Of a stretch of DNA of 64,000 bases, positions 8,156-16,946 are shown in pieces. The position numbers and the translations under genes are program-made. Each line of letters opens with the position of its first letter. Position 1 is the stretch's first letter. This DNA comes from Gloeobacter morelensis MG652769 (GTDB lineage: Bacteria; Cyanobacteriota; Cyanobacteriia; Gloeobacterales; Gloeobacteraceae), in assembly GCF_021018745.1 (NCBI RefSeq), contig NZ_CP063845.1:930001-994000 (forward strand), in the 5' to 3' direction. A model generated the notes under the pieces. It saw only the letters and a program-made list of their open reading frames with translations. It was not told where the DNA came from and ran no database searches.

Positions 8156-9703
8156 GTGGGAGGTAGAGCTGAGAGAGAACGGCGGTGCCGCCCGGTGTGG
8201 TGGTGGGGCTTGGGACTGGCGGCGGTGCTGGGAGTGTGGCCGTCGGCTGCGGGGGCGCGGGTGAACTTCCTGGTCGCCCCGAGTTTTCCTGCCGGGGACT
8301 TTCCCCTGTCGGTGGCGTCAGGAGACCTCGACGGCGACGGCGACCTCGACCTCGCCACTGCCAACAGCAACACAGACACGGTGTCGGTGTTATTAAATTC
8401 TGGCGGCGGCAAGTTCCCCCGCGTCCGCTCCTTCGCAGCCGGGGACGGTCCCTTCTCGGTGGCGTTGGGAGACATAGATGGCGACGGCGACCTCGACCTC
8501 GCCGCGACTAATTTCTACTCTGCCGATGTGTCGGTGTCGCTGAACAACGGCAAGGGCAGCTTCGCCCGCGCCCGCTCCTTTGCGGTCGGGGGCATTCCCG
8601 GCTCTGTGGCGTTGGGGGACATAGACGGCGACGGCGACCTCGACCTAGCCGTCGCCAACACCGGCTTGTATCCCGACTTCATTGGCACCGTGTTCGTGCT
8701 AATAAATGCTGGCGGCGGCACCTTTGCCCCCGATCGTTCCTTTGTAGTCGGGGACGCTCCCCTATCGGTGGCGTCAGGGGACATAGACGGTGACGGCGAC
8801 CTCGACCTCGCCACCGCCAATTTTGGCTCCGACACTGTGTCGGTGCTGCTGAACACCGGCGGTGGCAAATTCGCCCCAGCCCAACCCTTTGCAGTCGGGG
8901 GCGGCCCCGTTTCTGTGGTGTTGGGGGACATAGACGGCGACGGCGACCTCGCCATCGCCATCGCCAATTTTGGCTCCGACACAGTGTCGGTGCTGCTGAA
9001 CACCGGCAATGGCAGCTTCGCTGCCACCCAATCCTTCACGGCCGGGAGAGCTCCCACCTCGGTGGCGTTGGGGGACATAGACGGCGACGGCGACCCCGAC
9101 CTCGCCACTTCCAATTACTCCTCCCGTGCCGTGTCGGTGCTGTTGAATACCGGCGACGGCAGCTTTGCTCCCGCCCAATCTTTCGCAGTCGAGAACCGTC
9201 GTCCCTACTTGGTGGTGTTGGGGGACATAGACAGCGACGGCGACCTCGACATCACCACCGCCAATCGCTACTTCGACGACGTGTCGGTGTTGTTGAACAG
9301 CGGCGGTGGCAGTTTCGGCCCCGCCCAATCCTTTGCAGTCGGGGACGGTCCCTTCTCGGTGGCGTTAGGGGACATAGATGGCGACGGCGACCTCGACCTC
9401 GCCGCGACTAATTTCTATTCTGCCGATGTGTCGGTGTCGCTGAACATCGGCGGCGGCAGCTTTGCCCGCGCCCAATCTTTCGCGACCGGGATCGGTCCCA
9501 AGGCGGTGGTGTTGGGGGACATAGACAGCGACGGCGACCTCGACATCACCACCGCCAACCGCTTTTCCTCCACCGTAACGGTGCTGCGCAACATCACGCC
9601 CAACCCTGCCCCCTGGCCATCGCCGCCCTCCTCCCCCGGTCAGGCCCGAGGCCACCAATTTTCGGGGGCTGCCACTGCATCCGGTTTGCGGGGCGCTTTC
9701 TAA
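8156..9703 (+). CDS. FG-GAP/VCBS repeat protein, exported
   Basis: A 515-residue protein with a signal-like N-terminus: an arginine-rich start, a hydrophobic stretch WWGLGLAAVLGV and an AGA cleavage-like site near residue 34. Nine tandem units of about 50 residues follow, each with a calcium-binding DxDGDGDxD loop, a pattern of FG-GAP beta-propeller blades that bind Ca2+ and often mediate adhesion or sugar binding. Units repeat with a 150-bp period. Two units exactly 900 bp apart (8441-8545 and 9341-9445) differ at only three of 105 positions. The GTG start at 8156 has a good GGAGG-like ribosome site at 8145-8149. The C-terminal 40 residues are proline- and serine-rich with no anchor. Substrate or partner is unknown. 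Confidence 0.88.
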   Translation: MGGRAERERRCRPVWWWGLGLAAVLGVWPSAAGARVNFLVAPSFPAGDFPLSVASGDLDGDGDLDLATANSNTDTVSVLLNSGGGKFPRVRSFAAGDGPFSVALGDIDGDGDLDLAATNFYSADVSVSLNNGKGSFARARSFAVGGIPGSVALGDIDGDGDLDLAVANTGLYPDFIGTVFVLINAGGGTFAPDRSFVVGDAPLSVASGDIDGDGDLDLATANFGSDTVSVLLNTGGGKFAPAQPFAVGGGPVSVVLGDIDGDGDLAIAIANFGSDTVSVLLNTGNGSFAATQSFTAGRAPTSVALGDIDGDGDPDLATSNYSSRAVSVLLNTGDGSFAPAQSFAVENRRPYLVVLGDIDSDGDLDITTANRYFDDVSVLLNSGGGSFGPAQSFAVGDGPFSVALGDIDGDGDLDLAATNFYSADVSVSLNIGGGSFARAQSFATGIGPKAVVLGDIDSDGDLDITTANRFSSTVTVLRNITPNPAPWPSPPSSPGQARGHQFSGAATASGLRGAF

Positions 9704-9750
9704 TCTGAAACCTGCCCTAACGCCCTGTATTGCTATCGGCAAACTGCCAA

Positions 9751-10383
9751 TTATTCGAGCCGGACCAGCCCGCGGCGGATGGCGAGGGTGGCTGCCTGGG
9801 TGCGGTCGTGGGCGCCCATTTTGGCGAGGATATTGTTCATGTGGGCGCGCACGGTGCCCTCGCCGATAAACAGGCTGGCGGCAATCTCTTTGTTGGTCTG
9901 GCCTTTGACCACCAGGTGCAGCACTTCGAGTTCGCGGGCGGTCAGTTCGGGATTGCTCAGGCGGTTGGCCAGTTTAGCGGCCACCTGCTGGGGGATGCGC
10001 TTGTGGCCCGCGTGCACGGCCCGGATCGCCTCGACCAACTCTTCGGTGGGCGCTTCTTTGAGCAAAAAGGCCATCGCCCCGGCCCGCAGCCCCCGATAGA
10101 TATCCTCATCGGTGTCGTAGGTGGTGAGCACGATAATCCGCGAGTCGGAAAATTCGGAGCGGATGGCGGCAATCGCTTCGACGCCGTCCATGGCGGGCAT
10201 CCGCAAATCCATCAGGGCCACATCGGGCAGGTGCTCTCGGTAGCGCACCACCGCTTCGCGCCCGTCGGCCGCTTCGGCGACGACGCGCATGGCCGCTTGG
10301 CGATCGATCACAGCGGCCAATCCCTGCCGAACGACGGGGTGATCGTCGGCGATCAAAATTCGAATGGTCGCATCGGAAGGCAT
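9751..10383 (-). CDS. NarL/FixJ-family response regulator
   Basis: A 210-residue two-domain regulator. The receiver has the acidic pair in LIADDHPVVRQGL, the phosphoacceptor Asp59 in VALMDLRMP and the conserved Thr and Lys in IIVLTTYD and FLLKEA. The C-terminal LuxR-type helix-turn-helix (about 146-205) includes LTARELEVL and KEIAASLFIGEGTV. I placed the start at 10383 because a GGGAGG ribosome site lies just upstream and the family begins at this point, although the frame is open further. No kinase gene is adjacent on the same strand, so its partner is unknown. Confidence 0.93.
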   Translation of the reverse strand: MPSDATIRILIADDHPVVRQGLAAVIDRQAAMRVVAEAADGREAVVRYREHLPDVALMDLRMPAMDGVEAIAAIRSEFSDSRIIVLTTYDTDEDIYRGLRAGAMAFLLKEAPTEELVEAIRAVHAGHKRIPQQVAAKLANRLSNPELTARELEVLHLVVKGQTNKEIAASLFIGEGTVRAHMNNILAKMGAHDRTQAATLAIRRGLVRLE

Positions 10384-10552
10384 CGGATTGACCTCCCGCC
10401 GGTCAGGATACTCATTGTGACAATCGTACACCGTGCGATGCTCCGCGGCCCAGCAGCGGCTTTTCCACGGCCATCTGAGGCTTTTTGTCCGCAAATTGTG
10501 GTCCGTCGCTGCGGCTTTCGACTAGGATTAAGCTTGAGCACAAATTGCCAGC

Positions 10553-10963
10553 ATGGACCAAAAGCATATCCTGGTAGCCGAGGATGTCGCCGACAATCTC
10601 CTGCTGATCCAGAGCATTCTGGAAAGCAGTGGGTATATGGTGAGTGTCGCCCAGAACGGTGCCGAAGCGATCGATCTGGTAACCAGCAAATTGCCCGATC
10701 TGGTCTTGATGGACCTGTCGCTGCCGATTGTCGATGGTTGGGAAGCCACCCGCGTCCTCAAAGCCCAGGATGCCACCCGCCACATTCCGATCATCGCCCT
10801 CACCGCCCACGCCATGCAGGGCGACCGCGAAAAGGCTCTCCTCGCCGGTTGTGACGATTATCTGAGCAAGCCCATCGATATTGTCGAAATCGAACAGGTG
10901 ACCGCAGATTGGCTCGCGCGCTCCCAGTTGGACGGCGGGTACCCGGCTGTGCTCGACAGTTAG
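10553..10963 (+). CDS. Single-domain response regulator (DivK/PleD-like)
   Basis: A 136-residue stand-alone receiver. ILVAEDVADNLLLI has the acidic pocket, Asp54 in LVLMDLSLPIVDG is the phosphoacceptor, and IIALTAHAMQGD and DYLSKPID carry the switch Thr/Ala and Lys. The ALTAHAM motif is typical of receivers that work with hybrid histidine kinases. No output domain follows; the last 15 residues are a short tail. Its TAG stop overlaps the TAA of the convergent HD gene. Confidence 0.93.
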   Translation: MDQKHILVAEDVADNLLLIQSILESSGYMVSVAQNGAEAIDLVTSKLPDLVLMDLSLPIVDGWEATRVLKAQDATRHIPIIALTAHAMQGDREKALLAGCDDYLSKPIDIVEIEQVTADWLARSQLDGGYPAVLDS

Positions 10964-12225
10964 CTTCCCACCAGTTTTTGCGCTTCAGACTGCACCTCGC
11001 GCGGGTAGACAAGCCACAGGCGCGTCTCCGGCTGGATGAGCGAGCGCACCAACAGCGAAGCGTCCGCCAGTTCGCGCAACTGGGCGCCATCGCGCAGGAA
11101 AATCCCCTGCTCGTACAGGGTATAGCCCTTGGCCTGGGTGTCCTGCAGGGCGCAGTAGCGCTCGGGAGGGCGCCCAGTTGCGGCGACGGCGGCGCGCAGG
11201 CGGTTGAGCACGAACTGGCGGTGCAGCTCGCCCAGGGCGGTCACCTCGACGGTTTTAAAGAGATCGCGGTCGAGAAACCGTCGACAGAGGTCACCCAGAA
11301 TCGGGTCGGGGTGGGTGCGCCAGCGGTGCAGATGGTAGCCCAGTACCGTGTCGTCGCAGGCCAGGTACGTCGAGAGCGCCAGCCGATCCACCGCCTGCAC
11401 CAGCCAGGCTTTCATGTCCTCATCGACTTCGAGTTCGCCGCGTCGGGCGTAATGGGCGGCAAGGGCAAGCGCTTGCTGCAGAATGAAGCGCGCCGCCATG
11501 TTCTTGGGGTGGTGGTAGACCTGGGAGTACATAAAGTGGCGTACCACCAGGTAGTGCTCGATCGCCACCATCTGCTTGCGGCCGCTCAAGACCAGTGACT
11601 GGGTGGGCGGATCGTAGTCGAGGGCGTGGATGATCCGGTCGAGGTCGAGCTGGCCGTAGCGTGCGCCGGTAAAGTAGCTGTCGCGCAGCAGGTAGTCGAG
11701 GCGGTCGCAATCGAGCTGGCCTGAGACCAGTTGGGTGAGGGCGGCCACCGGATGGGTCTTATCCAGCACGGCGCACAACTGGGACGGCAGTTGCGGGTCG
11801 AAGGCCTCCAGCAATCGGGCGACCTGGGTGGGGCCGCTGAGGATGCGCCGGGTCCACCGCTCGTGGTCGTAGTCGAAGATGTGCTCGCTCGCGTGGCTGT
11901 AGGGACCGTGGCCGATGTCGTGCAGCAGCGCCCCGCACAGGGCCACCGCCCGAAAGGGGGCGAGCATCGGGTAGCGGGGGGCGAGCCGGTCGAAGACCCG
12001 CCGGGCCACGGCGAGCACGCCCAGCGAATGGGTAAAGCGCGACCCTTCGGCGCCGTGAAAGGTGAGGGCGGCCACGTCGAGCTGGCGGATGCGGCGCAGG
12101 CGCTGAAATTCGGGCGCGTCGATGAGCCCGATGAGCAAAGCTTCCGCCGGGTCGCTGCCCGAGAGGCTGATCGCCCCGTGGATCGGGTCGTGGTAGGTGC
12201 GCGATTTGCGGGTGAAAAGGTTCAT
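10960..12225 (-). CDS. HD-superfamily phosphohydrolase
   Basis: A 421-residue HD-domain protein of the dGTPase-like/YwfO class. The N-terminal RTYHDPIHGAI and LRRIRQLDVAALTF, then SRFTHSLGVL, HDIGHGPYSHASEH and the later LDCDRLDYLLRD, are the ordered metal-binding motifs (H..HD..D). Relatives hydrolyse nucleotides or related phosphoesters; the substrate here cannot be read from sequence. I chose the start at 12225 (MNLFTRKSRTYHDPIHG) because the HD family begins just before YHDPIHG, although the frame is open to 12288. It follows the sensor kinase gene on the same strand after 40 bp and is convergent with the single-domain receiver. Confidence 0.92.
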   Translation of the reverse strand: MNLFTRKSRTYHDPIHGAISLSGSDPAEALLIGLIDAPEFQRLRRIRQLDVAALTFHGAEGSRFTHSLGVLAVARRVFDRLAPRYPMLAPFRAVALCGALLHDIGHGPYSHASEHIFDYDHERWTRRILSGPTQVARLLEAFDPQLPSQLCAVLDKTHPVAALTQLVSGQLDCDRLDYLLRDSYFTGARYGQLDLDRIIHALDYDPPTQSLVLSGRKQMVAIEHYLVVRHFMYSQVYHHPKNMAARFILQQALALAAHYARRGELEVDEDMKAWLVQAVDRLALSTYLACDDTVLGYHLHRWRTHPDPILGDLCRRFLDRDLFKTVEVTALGELHRQFVLNRLRAAVAATGRPPERYCALQDTQAKGYTLYEQGIFLRDGAQLRELADASLLVRSLIQPETRLWLVYPREVQSEAQKLVGS

Positions 12226-12265
12226 CGAAAAGCGGCCGGAACGCCCGTCCACAGTATGGCGCGAC

Positions 12266-13627
12266 TCAGCCCTCCAAGGGAAGCGCACCGGGGGTGTTTT
12301 CGGAGGCTGGGCGCCGTTCCTGCCCGTCGGGACGCCCGGGCAGGCGCACCCGCAGGGTAGTACCCCGGCCGGGTTCGCTCAGGGCGCGAATCTCCCCCTG
12401 GTGGTTTTCGACGATCGTCCGCGCGATAGCCAGGCCCAGACCGCTGCCGCCCGCCTGGCGGGTGCGGGCCGAATCGACCCGCCAGAAGCGCTCGAATATC
12501 CGTTCCAGGTGCTCCGGGGCGATGCCGATACCGGTGTCGCTTACTTCTACCAGCGCGTCGCGGCCGTCGCGCACAGCACTGAGGTATACCCGCCCGCCGG
12601 TGGGGGTGTAGCGGATGGCGTTGCTCAGCAAATTGGTAAACAGCTGATGCATCTGGTCGGGGTTGGCGATGACGGTGAGCGGCCCACCGCTTTTGAGCTG
12701 TACCGCAAGACCCGCAGTCTGGGCGAGGGGAGTCTGCTCCTCGACGACCTGTTGGAGGATCTCGGTGAGGTTGCAGCAGATCTGGCCCTCGGCGCTCTGC
12801 AGGCCTTCGTTGCGCGCCAGGAACAACAAATCCGCCACCAGCCGTCCCAGGCGGCGGGTGAGCCGCTCGGTCACCTCCAGGCTCCTGCGGTACTCGTCCA
12901 CACTCGGCTGCGGGTCGGCGAGGGCCACCTGCACGTTGGTCTGCAGCGCTGCTAACGGCGTGCGCAGCTCGTGGCTCGCATCGGCGGTGAACTGTTTGAG
13001 CCGTTCGTAGGACTCGCGCACCGGTCTGAGGGCGAGTTCGGTCAGAAACCAGCCGCCCAGGCCAATCATCACCATGGTGAGCACAACGCCCGCGCTCAGT
13101 TCGACAAAAAGCTGCCGGCTGGGTCTGTCGACTTCGAACCACTGGTGCGAGACGCGCAGGTAGCCCAGCAGGTGGCCCGCGCGCCGCACCGGCACCGTCA
13201 CCTGCCGAAGCTTGTGATCTGGGCTCACTTCGACCGTCGCGTGCAGCGAACCGCGCACCAGCGGCACCGGCCGCGGGAAAATGGCTGTCGAGCGCACCAC
13301 CTGGCCGCGCTTATCGAACCACTCTAGATAAATCAAGTCCATCTCGACGGTCGGGTCGTCGTCGCCCCCCGCGAAGACGTAGTTGGCATCGACGACCGGT
13401 TCGCCGTCCGGTCCGGGCACCACCACCAGCGAGCGCTCGATCAGCTCCACGACGTGGTCGAGGGTGTCGTCGACCCGTTCGACCAGGGTACTGCGCACGT
13501 AGGTATAAAAACCGACGGCAAACAGGGCCATGATCGCGGCGGTGACGGCGATATAGCTCACCAACAACCGCAGGCGGGTCTGCTTGATCGGATTGCGCGG
13601 CTCGGCGCGCGGTCGGTCGGCGGGCAC
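12266..13627 (-). CDS. Membrane sensor histidine kinase (RppB-like)
   Basis: A 453-residue classical sensor kinase. A transmembrane helix spans about 20-43, a periplasmic sensing region about 44-172, and a second helix about 175-197. The phosphorylatable His219 lies in ADASHELRTPLAAL, followed by the ATP-binding N box (LFTNLLSNAIRYTP), G1 (VSDTGIGIAPE), F box (IFERFWRVD) and G2 (GGSGLGLAIAR). The periplasmic region and overall order resemble cyanobacterial RppB/NrsS kinases, but no partner response regulator is adjacent. The Spy-like gene is divergent 110 bp away, so an envelope or metal stress role is plausible. Confidence 0.92.
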   Translation of the reverse strand: MPADRPRAEPRNPIKQTRLRLLVSYIAVTAAIMALFAVGFYTYVRSTLVERVDDTLDHVVELIERSLVVVPGPDGEPVVDANYVFAGGDDDPTVEMDLIYLEWFDKRGQVVRSTAIFPRPVPLVRGSLHATVEVSPDHKLRQVTVPVRRAGHLLGYLRVSHQWFEVDRPSRQLFVELSAGVVLTMVMIGLGGWFLTELALRPVRESYERLKQFTADASHELRTPLAALQTNVQVALADPQPSVDEYRRSLEVTERLTRRLGRLVADLLFLARNEGLQSAEGQICCNLTEILQQVVEEQTPLAQTAGLAVQLKSGGPLTVIANPDQMHQLFTNLLSNAIRYTPTGGRVYLSAVRDGRDALVEVSDTGIGIAPEHLERIFERFWRVDSARTRQAGGSGLGLAIARTIVENHQGEIRALSEPGRGTTLRVRLPGRPDGQERRPASENTPGALPLEG

Positions 13628-13736
13628 AGGTGCAGCGAGTGACGATTACTTTCTATTAAACCTGGCACTGCGGTGTTGAACGCGGGTGCCAGGCCCGCCG
13701 TCCTAGTGGATACCGACCGTTTCGAAGGTAGTCACC

Positions 13737-14201
13737 ATGCAGAAATTTGCCGGCGTTCTCCTCGGTGCCCTGGTGCTGCTCGGCGCCCCCGCGGCCTACG
13801 CCCAGCAGACTCCCGCTCCCGCCCCTGCTCCCGACGCCCAGCGCTACCCCGGCAAGGGCCACGGCAACAAGATGATGGTCTACGAGCAGCTGAACCTCAC
13901 CCCCGATCAGCGCGCCCAGATCGAGCAAATCTACGCGAGCGAAAAGCAAAAGAACGCCCCCCTCAAAGAGCAGATGCGCCAGCTGCGCAGCGAGTACCAG
14001 GCCGCCCGCGAAGCGAACGACACCGCTAAAATCGAGAGCGTGCGCGAGCGGATGATGGCCCTCAAGCCGCAGATGCAGCAGGCCCGCACCGAGACCGAAC
14101 AGCAGATTGCGGCGATTCTCACCCCCGATCAGCGCGCCCAGATGGAGCAGCTGCGCGCCAACAAGCAGCGGCGCGGGCCGGGTGGCCCCGCACCGCTCTA
14201 A
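13737..14201 (+). CDS. Spy/CpxP-like LTxxQ periplasmic protein
   Basis: A 154-residue exported protein with a clear signal peptide (LLGALVLLGAPAAYAQQ, cleavage near residue 22), then a proline-alanine linker and a helical body. Two LTPDQRAQ motifs (about residues 54 and 125) bracket a charged coiled segment, the layout of Spy/CpxP periplasmic chaperones and stress sensors. Its divergent neighbour is a membrane sensor kinase; in other bacteria such proteins either dampen a kinase or protect envelope proteins from aggregation or metals. That pairing is an inference from position. A strong intrinsic terminator follows at 14225. Confidence 0.82.
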   Translation: MQKFAGVLLGALVLLGAPAAYAQQTPAPAPAPDAQRYPGKGHGNKMMVYEQLNLTPDQRAQIEQIYASEKQKNAPLKEQMRQLRSEYQAAREANDTAKIESVRERMMALKPQMQQARTETEQQIAAILTPDQRAQMEQLRANKQRRGPGGPAPL

Positions 14202-14224
14202 GTTCTCCCAGTGCCCAAAGCACG

Positions 14225-14262
14225 ATCCGGCCGAGGTACGCCCCGGCCGGATTGCATTTTTT
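14225..14262 (+). terminator. Rho-independent terminator of the Spy-like gene
   Basis: ATCCGGCCG (14225-14233) pairs perfectly with CGGCCGGAT (14244-14252), with a ten-base loop, followed by TGCATTTTTT. Confidence 0.88.
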
Positions 14263-14265
14263 GAG

Positions 14266-14339
14266 CGGGCACGGAGGGATTCGAACCCCCGTTAGTCCTG
14301 ATCCGTAGTCAGGTGCCATATCCACTAGGCGACGTGCCC
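14266..14339 (-). tRNA. tRNA-Arg (ACG)
   Basis: On the minus strand the acceptor stem GGGCACG (14333-14339) pairs with CGTGCCC (14267-14273); the discriminator base is G. The D arm has GCCTAGTGGATATGGC, the anticodon stem CCTGA/TCAGG encloses the loop CTACGGA with anticodon ACG, and the T arm contains GGTTCGAAT. A encoded at position 34 is expected to be edited to inosine, as is usual for bacterial tRNA-Arg(ACG). The 3' CCA is not encoded. Confidence 0.96.
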
Positions 14340-14404
14340 ACGAGAACCCAATATAACACCCGAGATTTGGGAGCCACAAGCTTGAGGTCCGTGGACCGCA
14401 CGGC

Positions 14405-14869
14405 TTAGCTGCCGACGGTTTGCGGGGTCTTGGGTGCTTCGAAGCTCTGGATTTGATCGAGGCGGCGCTGGTGGCGCTCGCCGCCAAATTCGGTGCTCAG
14501 CCAGGTTTCAAGCACATCCTTGGCCACCTCCGGCCCGAGCACCCGACCGCCCATCGCCAGCACATTGGCGTCGTTGTGCTCGCGGCTCATCCGGGCGGTG
14601 TAGTGATCGTGGGCGAGGGCGGCGCGGATGCCGTCAAATTTGTTGGCGGCAATCGAGATGCCGATGCCGGTGCCGCACAACAAGATGCCCCGGTCCGCTT
14701 CGCCGCGCTGAATTTTTTCGGCGACGCTCTGGGCGACTAGCGGGTAGTCGCAGCGCTCGCCGTTGTGGGTGCCCACGTCCTCGAAGGCGTATTCGTGCTC
14801 GCCAAGCCAGGTTTTCAATTCTTCTTTGAGTTCGTAGGCGCCGTGGTCACTGCCGATCACAAGCTTCAT
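14405..14869 (-). CDS. rpiB: Ribose-5-phosphate isomerase B
   Basis: A 154-residue RpiB/LacAB-family enzyme that interconverts ribose 5-phosphate and ribulose 5-phosphate in the pentose phosphate and Calvin cycles. MKLVIGSDHGAYELKEELK is the N-terminal phosphate-binding start, with Asp in GSDHG, and LLCGTGIGISIAANK carries the catalytic Cys and the GTGIG loop; REHNDANVLAMGGRVLG is also diagnostic. Length is normal. The start at 14869 is the family start. It lies divergently from the downstream hydrolase gene. Confidence 0.96.
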   Translation of the reverse strand: MKLVIGSDHGAYELKEELKTWLGEHEYAFEDVGTHNGERCDYPLVAQSVAEKIQRGEADRGILLCGTGIGISIAANKFDGIRAALAHDHYTARMSREHNDANVLAMGGRVLGPEVAKDVLETWLSTEFGGERHQRRLDQIQSFEAPKTPQTVGS

Positions 14870-14996
14870 GCGGGTCCTCTCAACGGCTGCACATCGATTG
14901 TACCGGCTTGGGCAATGGCCCCCGCGCACAAAAGGGCGAAAGGAACATGCTATTTCTAGAGGGTCCACCTCCCCTTTTCTACGGAATCTTCCCAGC

Positions 14997-15992
14997 GTGC
15001 AATCCCCTGGCAGCAAATATTTTGAAGTCGGCACCGTCGAGATGCTGCCGCTTGTGGACGCAAGCCGCCACCGCGAGATCCCCCTCAAGATTTTTTATCC
15101 GGCCGCTGCGGGGTCCTTTCCACTCATTCTTTTTTCCCACGGCTCCGGCGGCTCGAAAGATTCCTACGACTATCTGGGGCAGTACTGGGCGCGCCACGGC
15201 TATGTGAGCTTTCACCCCACCCACCACGGCAGCGACACCGCCGTACTCAAAAACGAAGGGTTGCGGGCGATGATGGGCAGCAACGACGACCCGCGCCAGT
15301 GGGTGGACCGGGTGCGGGACATGGGCTTTTTGCTCGACTCGCTCGATCGCATCGGTCTGCAGGTGCCGGCGATCGCAGGCAAGATCGATCAGGGACGCAT
15401 CGCAGCAGGGGGGCACTCCTTTGGCGCCTACACCGCCATTTTGCTCGCCGGGGCGTCGGTGGTCATGCCGACAGGCGAGACCGTGGGCTTTCGCGACCCG
15501 CGCTTTCGGGCGTTTTTGACCATTTCTCCCCAGGGCTCGGGCCTCAACGGCCTGCTACCCAACTCCTGGGTGCACATCGAGTCTCCGGTGATGAGCATCA
15601 CCGGCTCCGAGGACAAGGGCCGCACTGGCCAGTCCGCCGAGTGGCGCCTCGAAGCCTACTACAACATGCCCCCCGGCGATAAGTACTTGATAGTGATCCA
15701 GGGGGCGGGGCACTTCGGTTTTTCCGATCGCAGCATCGAAGGACTGGGCGACGGCGAGGGCGGCCGGGGTGGTCGCTTTGGGGGAATGTTCCGCCGCGGC
15801 GAAGGGGGAGCGATGGCCAGGCGGATGGCCCGCATGCAAATCGACCCCCAGAGCGTCCACCAGTACACCCAAATCGCCAGCCTCGCCTTCTGGGACGCCT
15901 ACCTCAAAGACGACGGCGCTGCCCGCGAGCATCTGGCAAGCGGCGAAATCTTTGCCGACAACGAGCATCTGGTAACGCTGTGGGCAAAGTGA
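14997..15992 (+). CDS. Alpha/beta hydrolase, dienelactone-hydrolase-like
   Basis: A predicted alpha/beta hydrolase of about 331 residues. FPLILFSHGSGGSKDSYDYL is the oxyanion region (HGSGG), AAGGHSFGAYTA holds the nucleophile Ser in GHSFG, and an acid and a late histidine (VIQGAGHFGFSD) complete a probable triad. The insert rich in glycine and arginine (about 250-265) before the last helix is unusual. No signal peptide is visible. The start is uncertain: GTG 14997 fits the family, but an ATG at 14868 and one at 15042 are in frame. The last 39 bases and the downstream stretch are duplicated at 17241-17304. The substrate is unknown. Confidence 0.83.
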   Translation: MQSPGSKYFEVGTVEMLPLVDASRHREIPLKIFYPAAAGSFPLILFSHGSGGSKDSYDYLGQYWARHGYVSFHPTHHGSDTAVLKNEGLRAMMGSNDDPRQWVDRVRDMGFLLDSLDRIGLQVPAIAGKIDQGRIAAGGHSFGAYTAILLAGASVVMPTGETVGFRDPRFRAFLTISPQGSGLNGLLPNSWVHIESPVMSITGSEDKGRTGQSAEWRLEAYYNMPPGDKYLIVIQGAGHFGFSDRSIEGLGDGEGGRGGRFGGMFRRGEGGAMARRMARMQIDPQSVHQYTQIASLAFWDAYLKDDGAAREHLASGEIFADNEHLVTLWAK

Positions 15993-16018
15993 GCGAATAA
16001 ATGCCCTACTTGAAGGCT
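15954..16018. repeat. Direct repeat A, 3' end of hydrolase gene
   Basis: This stretch covers the final codons of the hydrolase and its downstream flank. It recurs at 17241-17304: the first 32 bases are identical and the rest, through CTTGAAGGCT, is mostly conserved. The two copies enclose the glycine-zipper protein gene and the small membrane protein gene. Confidence 0.9.
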
Positions 16019-16188
16019 CTAACTAACTTCGCCCGCCTCAGTGTCGGTCGAGGCCGGGTGCCTTCGAGCCACCAGCCGAAATACCCCTTTTGTGGCAAAG
16101 CACGCCCAATATTTGACAATAAGCATATACTTTAAGGCATTCCGTGGTTCGCCCCAGCCAGGAGTGCACGCCTTCACTGGAGATTGCG

Positions 16189-16944
16189 ATGGACCCTCCC
16201 GATTGGCAGATACAGGCTTCAGAATTTGATAGTGATAACAGTGGTTACGCAAATGAGCGGGTTCAAGAGTGGGAAGATGACAATCCGTTCGACAGCAATC
16301 AGGATTTTGAGAACGGTGTGTTGTCCAGTCATGCAGAGGATTACTCGACAGTAGCGGCTAACGAGAATGCGGAAGATCAGGCCGGATGGGATTTGAGTGA
16401 AAATTCCAGCGCTTTGATGGCTGCCTTGCCAATTGATTCGGTCAGTAGTGATATCGGAGAGGTTTCAGATATCTCGTCTGCAAATGCCTTGGACGGCATG
16501 GCCACTCACCTCGATAAGATAGCCTGGGAGCCGCGCCGGGGCACTCAGCCTAGCTACGAGAAAGTGGAAACCCGCTACAGCTATCCGACGAAGCAAGATT
16601 GCAGGGACCTCTACTGGCAAGAGCAGGCACATCCGACGCCAGCCAAAGAAGAGCGCGACAAAGAGGATAAGGCTGTACTTGAGCAGGTTGCGGTAGACGG
16701 CATAGGTGGTTTCGTTGGCGGTGTTGTGGGTGGCTTTATTGGTGGACCTGTTGGGGCGGGAGCGGGTGGCGTCGTCGGTGCTTTGCTTGCTGAAGAAGGT
16801 AGGCTCAAAGGACAAAGGGAGGAGGAGGCGCGCGACGGCTGCCGCGAAAATGGAAAGCTAGAGCCCTGGATAAAGCCTAACCCGACTTCCGGAGCTTATC
16901 CCGCAGAACAGTACGGGCCGATAGCACCGACACCGAAGGAGTAG
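16189..16944 (+). CDS. Glycine-zipper protein, unknown function
   Basis: A 251-residue protein I do not recognise. The first 130 residues are strongly acidic and rich in Ser, Asn, Asp and Glu, likely disordered. A basic middle part (ETRYSYPTKQDC) leads into a long glycine-zipper membrane helix (about 172-202, GGFVGGVVGGFIGGPVGAGA), then a charged tail ending in prolines. Glycine zippers of this type occur in pore-forming bacteriocins and in membrane-inserting toxins. ATG 16189 is chosen for its GGAG site; the upstream GTG at 16144 has none. The next gene, a small membrane protein, begins two bases after the stop, and both lie between direct repeats and look A+T-richer than the neighbours. A toxin or bacteriocin with its immunity protein is a hypothesis only. 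Confidence 0.75.
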   Translation: MDPPDWQIQASEFDSDNSGYANERVQEWEDDNPFDSNQDFENGVLSSHAEDYSTVAANENAEDQAGWDLSENSSALMAALPIDSVSSDIGEVSDISSANALDGMATHLDKIAWEPRRGTQPSYEKVETRYSYPTKQDCRDLYWQEQAHPTPAKEERDKEDKAVLEQVAVDGIGGFVGGVVGGFIGGPVGAGAGGVVGALLAEEGRLKGQREEEARDGCRENGKLEPWIKPNPTSGAYPAEQYGPIAPTPKE

Positions 16945-16946
16945 AT

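Noticed and set aside
8515-9114. Long open frames antisense to the FG-GAP gene
   Set aside because: They arise from the repeated codon pattern; no start signal or family resemblance.
16144-16188. GTG start of the glycine-zipper protein
   Set aside because: No ribosome site; the ATG at 16189 has one.
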